From an uncultured Clostridium sp. (GTDB taxonomy: Bacteria > Bacillota > Clostridia > Clostridiales > Clostridiaceae): a stretch of DNA of 20,111 nucleotides. Within the stretch, counting starts at the first letter, position 1. Each line of letters begins with the position of its first letter. The position numbers and the translations under genes are program-made. The notes under the pieces are model-generated. The model saw only the letters and a list, made by a program, of their open reading frames with translations, was not told the DNA's origin and did not search any database. The stretch is from positions 1-20,111 of the forward strand of contig NZ_CAKVKB010000061.1 of NCBI RefSeq assembly GCF_934754915.1. Reading direction: 5' to 3'. This document shows positions 14,492-20,111 of the stretch, piece by piece.

Positions 14492-14514
14492 TGTGTATAT
14501 AGTTAATATACACA
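14492..14514. promoter_or_regulatory. Operator-like inverted repeat before the GntR gene
   Basis: TGTGTATAT (14492-14500), five bases, then ATATACACA (14506-14514), a perfect 9-bp dyad just downstream of the -10 box and 22 bases before the GntR start. YtrA-type regulators usually bind GTGTA...TACAC-like dyads in their own promoters, so autorepression is the natural reading. Confidence 0.65.
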
Positions 14515-14536
14515 CTTAGATACGGAGGTGTACAGT

Positions 14537-14911
14537 TTGAATATATTAATAAGCAGCAACTCTCCTGTAAAGTTATATGAGCAGATTGAAAATTCCATTA
14601 AAAATGAGATTTTAAAGGGAAATCTTAAAGCTGGAGAGATGCTGCCATCAATAAGAATGCTGGCAAAGGAACTTAAGGTAAGCATAATAACTACCAAAAG
14701 AGCTTATGAAGAGCTTGAAAAAGAAGGTTTTATAGAGACAGTAGTTGGAAAGGGAACTTTTGTTTCAAGTTCAAATTCTGAAAGACTAAAAGAAGCTGCT
14801 ATGTCAGAGCTTGAAAGCCGTCTGGAAGAAGTGATAATTTCAGCTAAATCCCTTGGATTGTCACTAGATGAATGCATTGAAATTTTAAAAGATTTGTATA
14901 TGGAGGTTTAG
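14537..14911 (+). CDS. GntR-family regulator, YtrA subfamily
   Basis: A 124-residue repressor-type protein. The GntR winged helix occupies residues about 10-75 (PVKLYEQIENSIKNEILKGNLKAGEMLPSIRMLAKELKVSIITTKRAYEELEKEGFI, then GKGTFV). The short C-terminal helix of about 45 residues, instead of a FadR-type or UTRA effector domain, marks the YtrA subfamily. The start is a TTG at 14537, eight bases after GGAGG (14524-14528); a GTG at 14528 overlaps that site. It heads an operon with an ABC ATPase (7-base gap) and a permease, the standard YtrA arrangement, responding in bacilli to cell-wall-active antibiotics. Confidence 0.9.
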   Translation: MNILISSNSPVKLYEQIENSIKNEILKGNLKAGEMLPSIRMLAKELKVSIITTKRAYEELEKEGFIETVVGKGTFVSSSNSERLKEAAMSELESRLEEVIISAKSLGLSLDECIEILKDLYMEV

Positions 14912-14918
14912 TTTTATT

Positions 14919-15770
14919 ATGGAAGCTATAGAAATAAGAGGTTTAAAAAAGAGTTATAAAGATTTTACATTAGATATAGATAAACTTGATATTAGGTCTG
15001 GTTTCATAACAGGTTTTATAGGTCCTAATGGTTCTGGAAAGACAACTACAATCAATTCCATAATGGGAATGATTAAAAGCAGTCATGGAGAAATAAAGAT
15101 TTTGGGAAAGAATATTTCAAAGGATCCACAGGTAAAAGGACAGATAGGATATGTTGGAGATAATTCAGGATTTCTTCAAGAAAGCAGACTTAAATATATA
15201 AAAAACAGCATAGCACCTTTTTATCCAAATTGGGATGAAAAAATGTATAGAAAATATATGGATTTGTTCCATTTGGATGAAAACAAGGTGTTTAAAGATT
15301 TGTCAAAAGGAATGCAGAAGCAGTTTCAGCTTACAATGGTATTTTCACATCATCCTAAAATCTTAATCATGGATGAACCTACAGCCAATCTTGATCCTAT
15401 AGTCAGAAATGAAATATTAGAAATAATAAGTGACCATATGGAAAAGGAAGAAATAACAGTTTTTTATTCATCACATATAACTACAGACATAGAAAAGTGT
15501 GCTGATTATGCTGTATTCATTTATAAAGGCAAAATACTGCTTCAAGGAGAAAAAGATGAAATTTTAGAAAATCACATATTGGTTAAGTTTGGAAAAGATT
15601 TATATGACGAGACTTTAGCAGAAGAGTTTATTTCAATAAAAGAAAATAAATTTGGTTTTGAAGGTCTTATGAATAATAAAAAGAGAGCATATGAACTTTT
15701 TGGAGATGAAGCTGTGTATGAAAAAGTTTCATTGGATGATATATTAATTTATTATGTGGATGAAAAATAG
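14919..15770 (+). CDS. ABC transporter ATP-binding protein (YtrB-like)
   Basis: A 283-residue cytoplasmic ATPase of an ABC-2 type transporter. Walker A is GPNGSGKT (35-42). The signature is LSKGMQKQ (128-135), the SKG form common in this subfamily rather than SGGQ. Walker B ILIMDEP starts at 148, with the D-loop NLD, and the H-loop is SSHITTD. The C-terminal 70 residues extend beyond the core domain. The ribosome site (GGAGG near 14901) lies inside the end of the regulator gene, suggesting coupling. It energises the permease encoded 73 bases downstream. Transported substrate unknown. Confidence 0.9.
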   Translation: MEAIEIRGLKKSYKDFTLDIDKLDIRSGFITGFIGPNGSGKTTTINSIMGMIKSSHGEIKILGKNISKDPQVKGQIGYVGDNSGFLQESRLKYIKNSIAPFYPNWDEKMYRKYMDLFHLDENKVFKDLSKGMQKQFQLTMVFSHHPKILIMDEPTANLDPIVRNEILEIISDHMEKEEITVFYSSHITTDIEKCADYAVFIYKGKILLQGEKDEILENHILVKFGKDLYDETLAEEFISIKENKFGFEGLMNNKKRAYELFGDEAVYEKVSLDDILIYYVDEK

Positions 15771-15843
15771 AATTGTTATTTTTAATTTTAAAATATTGAG
15801 TATACTGAAATTTTAAGCATAAAATTAGGAGATGAAGTAGAAC

Positions 15844-16500
15844 ATGAATAATATGATAAATTTAATAAAACTTAGCTACAGCTCTATTGTTGCACTGAAA
15901 AAAACTGCAATATTAATGGTGATTTTTGCAATAATTATTATGGCAACTAGTGTTAATGGTTCCATGATTTCCGTTAGTGCATCACTTATGATAATGATAT
16001 TGAATTACAATACTCTTGCTTATGAAGATGCAAGTAAAAGGAATTTTCTCATATATTCTCTTCCTATAAAGCCTAGAGAATATATTTTATCAAAATATTT
16101 ATTTGGTTTTATAAATGTTGCAATAGCAATTATTGTGGGAGATCTTTCATATATAATATTAAAAAGTATGAATATAATGTCATTCAGCAGTATTTCTATT
16201 GGTGAGTTTGATATAGCTATTATTATTGTGGGAATTATTGTGAATGCTATAATTGTTCCAATAGGAATTATTCTAGGATGCAATAGAGCAAGAATCATAC
16301 TTTTCTTTTTAGTAATTGGTACAATGTGCTTTTCTAATGCTGTTATTCCAGCGTTATGTAAAGTGATAAATATTGATGCTGGTTTTAATATAAGTTTGGG
16401 AGCTGCAGCATCTATAATTGTTATTTTAGGCGCTGTTTTCACCATAGTATCATACATGATTACTGCAAAATTATATGAAACAAGAGATATAAACAAATAA
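15844..16500 (+). CDS. ABC-2 type transporter permease
   Basis: A 218-residue integral membrane protein with about six hydrophobic segments (for example AILMVIFAIIIMATSV, SASLMIMILNYN, VAIAIIVGDLSYIIL, IAIIIVGIIVNAIIVPIGIILG). Between the second and third lies the cytoplasmic stretch YEDASKRNFLIYSLPIKPREYILSKYL, which is diagnostic of the short ABC-2 permease family PF13346. An AGGAG site precedes the ATG. With the ATPase and GntR regulator it forms a three-gene module. Confidence 0.88.
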   Translation: MNNMINLIKLSYSSIVALKKTAILMVIFAIIIMATSVNGSMISVSASLMIMILNYNTLAYEDASKRNFLIYSLPIKPREYILSKYLFGFINVAIAIIVGDLSYIILKSMNIMSFSSISIGEFDIAIIIVGIIVNAIIVPIGIILGCNRARIILFFLVIGTMCFSNAVIPALCKVINIDAGFNISLGAAASIIVILGAVFTIVSYMITAKLYETRDINK

Positions 16501-16597
16501 AAAGACACTGTTAGAACAGACTATTATACTCATTGATTAACGAAGAGAGCATTACGTTAGTAATGTAAAAAAAACAACTTATTTAAAATACAGATAA

Positions 16598-16619
16598 TTT
16601 TCCCCACTTGTGGGGAAAA
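16598..16619. repeat. GC-clamped perfect hairpin
   Basis: TTTTCCCCA (16598-16606), loop CTTG, TGGGGAAAA (16611-16619). It is the only GC-rich spot in a 270-base gap between the permease and the first secreted-protein gene. It lacks a following T tract on either strand, so it is not a typical terminator, though it could stop or stabilise transcripts. Confidence 0.6.
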
Positions 16620-16714
16620 ATTTAAAAATAATTATTGGGAATTGAAAACGATATTAAAGGCATATTTCTTTAGTATTAAGTTTTAATTTTTTATTTAAAA
16701 TTCTATGGTAAATG

Positions 16715-16744
16715 TTGTAATGATATGTTATTATTAGCTATAAA
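16715..16744 (+). promoter_or_regulatory. Candidate promoter of the secreted-protein pair
   Basis: TTGTAA at 16715-16720, 18-base spacer, TATAAA at 16739-16744, 26 bases before the first start codon. It suggests the pair is transcribed separately from the GntR/ABC module. Confidence 0.45.
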
Positions 16745-16770
16745 ACTAATTTATATAGGGAGGCGTATTA

Positions 16771-18048
16771 ATGAAAGTAAAAAAGATCTGTAAAATTCTA
16801 GGTGTTACAGCAGCGGGGCTAGCTTTATTTATTACTTTAGGAAACGTTAATAGCATGTCAGTATATGCAGCAGAAGATAATTCTGTTTCTATATCAGAAG
16901 ATACAGAATCAGTAGCAGCTGAGTCAGTCAATAAAAATGAAGATTATTCTATAAAAATAAATAGTTCGACAGAAAAGCAAGGGTTTAAATTTATAATTAA
17001 GGATATAACTGCTTCAAAGCATGAATTAAGAGTTACTGCATTAATTCAAAGTCCTGATTCAGTTAAAGATGATGATATAAGGAAAAATATTATCCAGATG
17101 ACAGTGAAAAATTCTGATTATAATTTATGCAGTGATTTTTCAAGAAAAATTGATGATAATACAATTGAATACACATTTGTTATAAGAAACAGCAATGGAT
17201 TTAATAATACTGTTGATTTAAGATTCGATGCAATACTGCCACAATATGATGTTAATGCATGGATTAATACATCTGTGGATATATCAAAATATTTTGATAA
17301 GGTATTAGAAAAAGAAGTTAAATTCACTCTTGGAAATAAAGAATTTTATAAAATAGAATCAGATATTCTAGGAACTAGATTGTACTTTAAAGAGGATAAT
17401 AAATTCGATTATTCAGAAGATTCTTATAATGAAGACACATGGGATTCTCAATCTAAATTATTGATTAAATATGGTGATAAAATTTGTGAATTTAATGAAA
17501 GAGATTTTGATGCAAATGCAGATGAAAATTATACAACAGGATATTATGCAACAGGAGATGTAAATATTGGTTCTTTAAATAACAGCAGTGAAGCAAGCAT
17601 AATTCCTATAAAATGCAATATTAAAAATAAGGAAATAGAAAAAATATTTGAAAATATGGATTCATATAAAGCAGAATATTCAGAATCTGATAATGTAAGA
17701 TATGAAAAAGAAGCTGAAAATACAAAAGGAAAAATAACTAAGGTTACTAGAGAAGAAGATAAAATAAAAGTATATTGTTCTGCTGATAATGATGAAGATG
17801 CACTTTTTAGTGCAGTAAACATATTGGGATATTATGATTATAATGTTATAGATGATGATATATTACTATCAGAACAAGATATCAACAATATAAAGACTAA
17901 TATATATAAAGATTCAGATACTCAATATGGCTATGTTGTTGAATTTACCAATGTAATTAAAGATAGGGCTTTTTTGGTGGAATATAATGGTATTACAATA
18001 TTAAATAGTGATAAGTTTAATTTTGAAGAAGAGGTAAAAATAAAGTAG
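16771..18048 (+). CDS. Secreted protein of unknown function, paralog 1
   Basis: A 425-residue exported protein. Residues 1-34 are a classic signal peptide (basic MKVKKICK, hydrophobic LGVTAAGLALFITLG, cleavage near VYA|A at 33-34) with no lipobox at the cleavage site. A Ser/Glu/Asn-rich linker follows (35-65). The body opens with FKFIIKDITASKHELRV (DITASK at 78-83) and ends ILNSDKFNFEEEVKIK. The first part resembles the Ig-like DUF4179/DUF5643-type ectodomains of clostridial envelope proteins, but that is impression, not a match. Several cysteines (NLCSDF, KICEFN, IKCNI, VYCSAD) could form disulphides. There is no membrane anchor or cell-wall sorting signal. GGGAGG precedes the ATG. The next gene, 35 bases on, encodes a paralog. 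Confidence 0.85.
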   Translation: MKVKKICKILGVTAAGLALFITLGNVNSMSVYAAEDNSVSISEDTESVAAESVNKNEDYSIKINSSTEKQGFKFIIKDITASKHELRVTALIQSPDSVKDDDIRKNIIQMTVKNSDYNLCSDFSRKIDDNTIEYTFVIRNSNGFNNTVDLRFDAILPQYDVNAWINTSVDISKYFDKVLEKEVKFTLGNKEFYKIESDILGTRLYFKEDNKFDYSEDSYNEDTWDSQSKLLIKYGDKICEFNERDFDANADENYTTGYYATGDVNIGSLNNSSEASIIPIKCNIKNKEIEKIFENMDSYKAEYSESDNVRYEKEAENTKGKITKVTREEDKIKVYCSADNDEDALFSAVNILGYYDYNVIDDDILLSEQDINNIKTNIYKDSDTQYGYVVEFTNVIKDRAFLVEYNGITILNSDKFNFEEEVKIK

Positions 18049-18083
18049 AAAAAAAATATACCAAATAAAACAGGGGTGGTTAA

Positions 18084-19331
18084 ATGATAAATAGAAAGAC
18101 TAAAAAAGTCATTTGCAAAATGGCAGGAATTATGGGACTTTTAATGATGACAAGCTTTTTCTCAATACCTGTAGATGCAGAAGAAAATAGAAATGTTAAT
18201 ACTGAAAATTTATATAATTATGTAACATTAGAAAAAGAAGCTTTAAACAATAATGTAATTGAACAAAATGGAGTTAAGCTTACAGTAACTGATATAACAG
18301 CTTCAAAAAATAGAATAAAAATAAAAATGGATTTTGAAGCAGATAGCGGCAAGCTTGAGGAAATCATGAATGGTTCAGGAAGAGACTATTTAGATATAAG
18401 AACTAGTCTAGGAAATTTATATGATTGTGATTATGGTGAATCACGTTCATATGCAGGCAATGGAAAAATTAAAATAGAAAGGGAATTGCAAAATAGAGAT
18501 GGATTCAAAAATAAGGATGTACTTAGAATAGATGCTGTCTGTGGAATTTTAGATCTTAATGGCAGTTTGAAAATTCCTGTAGATTTTACAGAGGATTTCA
18601 ATAAAATATTCACAAAAGACATAAATATTAAAGCTGACAAAGTGGATGCACAGATAGAAAGATTTGAGAGCAATCCATTAGAGACATCAATAGTTATTTC
18701 ACAGCCAGAGGATTCAACTATGTCATTTAAGCATTCTATAAGCTCAAATATATTAAACTTTTTGATAGATGTTGATGGAGAGCTTTATTTTGCAGAATAT
18801 CCAGCATATTCAGATATTAAAGATGGCAGAGAGTATGATAATTATTCTGCACAAGGGTTATCATATGATAAGGTTGAAAAAGCTGAAAATATTTCTATTA
18901 TGCAGATTTCTAATAACATGTCAGATGAAGAATTAGATGCGTTCTATGATACTATTAAAGAAGATGACTATGAAGGCATAAAAAATGAATACAATATAAA
19001 AATTCCACAAAATATAAAGTTTAGCGATGGTACTAATGGAACTATTACAGCAGTAAAAGAAGATGGAAAAGTCAAGGCTTACTGCAAGGCAGATTCAGAT
19101 TTAAAGAGTCTGATTATGGCATTGAATCTGGGTGGATTTTATGAGTCAGAAGATGATGAGACTAATGGTTTATTAGAAAAAGGAACAATAAAAAAAGATA
19201 AAGAGGCTGATAATCAATATATTGTTGAATTTGATAATGTTGAAAATGATAAAGATATTAATCTTTATGTATCAGCAATAATATATAATAGTGACAGATA
19301 TTCTTTAGGAGAAGAAATTAAGATTAAATAA
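18084..19331 (+). CDS. Secreted protein of unknown function, paralog 2
   Basis: A 415-residue exported protein clearly related to its upstream neighbour. Shared landmarks are LTVTDITASKN (DITASK at 70-75), a central NRDGF segment (NSNGF in paralog 1), KVKAYCKADSD versus KIKVYCSADND, and a C terminus YNSDRYSLGEEIKIK versus LNSDKFNFEEEVKIK. The signal peptide is residues 1-32 (MINRKTKKVICK, hydrophobic core, IPVDA|EE). There is no anchor, and the cysteines include YDCDYG, VCGIL and AYCKAD. AGGGGTGG precedes the ATG. It is surely cotranscribed with paralog 1 after an old tandem duplication. Function unknown; a heteromeric extracellular complex or diverged stress-sensing ectodomains are possible. 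Confidence 0.85.
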   Translation: MINRKTKKVICKMAGIMGLLMMTSFFSIPVDAEENRNVNTENLYNYVTLEKEALNNNVIEQNGVKLTVTDITASKNRIKIKMDFEADSGKLEEIMNGSGRDYLDIRTSLGNLYDCDYGESRSYAGNGKIKIERELQNRDGFKNKDVLRIDAVCGILDLNGSLKIPVDFTEDFNKIFTKDINIKADKVDAQIERFESNPLETSIVISQPEDSTMSFKHSISSNILNFLIDVDGELYFAEYPAYSDIKDGREYDNYSAQGLSYDKVEKAENISIMQISNNMSDEELDAFYDTIKEDDYEGIKNEYNIKIPQNIKFSDGTNGTITAVKEDGKVKAYCKADSDLKSLIMALNLGGFYESEDDETNGLLEKGTIKKDKEADNQYIVEFDNVENDKDINLYVSAIIYNSDRYSLGEEIKIK

Positions 19332-19396
19332 TTATTGGATTCTCAAGTTGTTTTTAACTGTTTCTATAATAGAAAAGATATAAGATTGATATATTC

Positions 19397-19492
19397 TAAT
19401 AATAAGTCTCTGAATAGTAATTAAAGAAATCTCTGCTGAGATTTCAATATTCATTGTCAATTGTTCATTGTACATTGACAATTAGAATATAT
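19397..19492 (+). repeat. Dispersed intergenic repeat, copy D
   Basis: Starts CTAATAATAAGTCT, then ATTAAAGAAATCTC-TGCT-GAGATTTC, an 8-bp perfect hairpin. It continues TTGTCAAT, CATTGTACATTGACAA and ends AGAATATATA. TTGTCAAT and ATTGACAA form a second perfect inverted pair in this copy. Confidence 0.85.
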
Positions 19493-19517
19493 ATTGTAAT
19501 TCAATAAATTGAAATTA

Positions 19518-19563
19518 AGGAGCTGTATCTGAAAAATTAAAAGTTTTTCAGCATATGGCTTCT
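19518..19563 (+). terminator. Long hairpin downstream of the secreted-protein pair
   Basis: AGCTGTAT plus CTGAAAAA (19521-19536) pair with TTTTTCAG (19544-19551) and ATATGGCT (19553-19560). The loop is seven bases, with one bulged C and two G-U pairs, extended by AGG/TCT outside. Only a loose T-rich stretch follows, so termination is plausible but not certain. It is the only strong stem between paralog 2 and the next unit. Confidence 0.5.
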
Positions 19564-19630
19564 ATATTTATTGGATATTTTATTATAAGTAACATTTTTT
19601 AAATTAATCAAAAAGTACACAATATTATTA

Positions 19631-19658
19631 TTGTTTGATTTGAGGACTTTAATATAAT
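19631..19658 (+). promoter_or_regulatory. Candidate promoter of the frameshifted gene
   Basis: TTGTTT at 19631-19636, 16-base spacer, perfect TATAAT at 19653-19658, followed by AAAGGTG (19663-19669) and ATG at 19676. Confidence 0.4.
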
Positions 19659-19675
19659 GAATAAAGGTGACAGGT

Positions 19676-19848
19676 ATGAATAGAAAATTTTTTGAAGTCA
19701 TGGAATTAGTATATTAGACTATGACAAAGAAGAGATAAAGGAGTTAATTGATCTGGATTCTACAATAAATGTTAAATTACAGTTAACAACTAATGAATTT
19801 GAAGATTATGATGAAGAGGATATAGGTTATTTGAAAGCTATATATTGA
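19676..19848 (+). pseudogene. Frameshifted gene remnant
   Basis: An ATG at 19676 with a good ribosome site opens MNRKFFEV and then stops within 14 codons. The neighbouring frame from 19696 continues naturally as SHGISILDYDKEEIKELIDL, DSTINVKLQLTTNEFEDYD and EEDIGYL, to a stop at 19846. A third frame then reads FESYILKDILKDIKLGYNYK onward. This fits a small cytoplasmic protein gene broken by one or two frameshifts. I do not recognise the family. It lies directly before the AAA-ATPase gene. Confidence 0.5.
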
Positions 19849-19923
19849 AAGATATTTTAAAAGATATTAAATTAGGATATAATTATAAAACAGATATGCA
19901 TAATGGAATGGAGGAAGGTGCAC

Positions 19924-20111
19924 GTGAAAAAGAAACCCTTGCCAGTAGGAATAGACAATTTTGAAAAGCTTATAACAAGAGGATATTATTTTGTAGATAA
20001 AACTATGCTTATAAAAGATTTACTTGATAATAAAGCAGACGTTAATCTGTTTACAAGACCAAGAAGATTTGGAAAGACATTAAATATGAGCATGCTTCAG
20101 TATTTCTTTGA
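19924..20111 (+). CDS. AAA-ATPase-like protein, 5' portion (runs off window)
   Basis: The first 62 codons of a protein of the AAA-ATPase_like/DUF1703 type (PF09820), abundant in clostridia and often multicopy. The N terminus is KPLPVGIDNFEKLITRGYYF, with the invariant FVDKT, and the P-loop region is FTRPRRFGKTLNMSML. The full family protein is about 500-560 residues, with a C-terminal PD-(D/E)XK nuclease-like domain not visible here. The start is GTG at 19924, with GGAGG at 19910-19914. Its function is not settled; defence or mobile-element related roles are often suggested. Confidence 0.85.
   Translation, partial: MKKKPLPVGIDNFEKLITRGYYFVDKTMLIKDLLDNKADVNLFTRPRRFGKTLNMSMLQYFF

Noticed and set aside
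16020..16508. Minus-strand 162-codon ORF
   Set aside because: Exact antisense shadow of the ABC-2 permease; hydrophobicity mirrors the real gene.
16598..16619. CRISPR repeat
   Set aside because: The CCCCA...TGGGG stem recalls type I-E repeats, but there is only one copy, no spacer array and no cas gene.

Overview
The window is AT-rich, gene-dense DNA with strong AGGAGG-type ribosome binding sites. Its codon use and gene families point to a low-GC clostridium (Clostridium sensu stricto; species not determinable from the sequence alone). All intact genes lie on the + strand. The only minus-strand coding trace is a truncated IS3-family transposase at the left edge.

Layout. 1-663: transposase remnant, a perfect 44-bp palindrome, a 22-bp tandem repeat, a cre-like site and a candidate promoter. 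670-3959: a mannose-family PTS operon (IIAB, IIC, IID) closed by a terminator, then a DUF956/ManO gene with its own near-consensus promoter. 4065-6286: a GNAT acetyltransferase, an AdhR/NmlR-like MerR regulator, a small conserved protein and a dihydrouridine-synthase-family gene preceded by a terminator-like hairpin. 6287-7406: two copies of a dispersed repeat and a transaldolase/fructose-6-phosphate aldolase gene with a textbook terminator. 7407-9060: a promoter, a five-codon leader ORF and a mutually exclusive terminator/antiterminator pair, then a leucine-carboxyl-methyltransferase-like gene. 9061-13964: a truncated HEAT-repeat fragment, an AraC-family regulator, a Fur-box-like site and two overlapping ABC half-transporter genes. 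This resembles iron-regulated siderophore-type ABC modules (the YbtA/YbtPQ or IrtAB pattern). 13965-14536: a long hairpin ending in a T tract, a third repeat copy, a tiny ORF and an operator-like inverted repeat. 14537-16500: a YtrA-type GntR regulator, an ABC ATPase and an ABC-2 permease. 16771-19331: two tandem paralogous secreted proteins of unknown function. 19332-20111: a fourth repeat copy, a hairpin, a frameshifted gene remnant and the 5' end of an AAA-ATPase-like gene that runs off the window.

How the parts fit. The PTS, ManO and transaldolase belong to sugar uptake and central carbon metabolism. The AraC/ABC cassette is probably metal or siderophore related. The GntR/ABC cassette is an envelope-stress-type module, and the secreted pair downstream may or may not belong to it. 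The most unusual material is non-coding: a four-copy intergenic repeat family whose hairpin keeps pairing through a base-pair substitution, a leader-peptide attenuator upstream of the methyltransferase, and two large T-tract hairpins. The secreted paralog pair is the best candidate for uncharacterised protein function.
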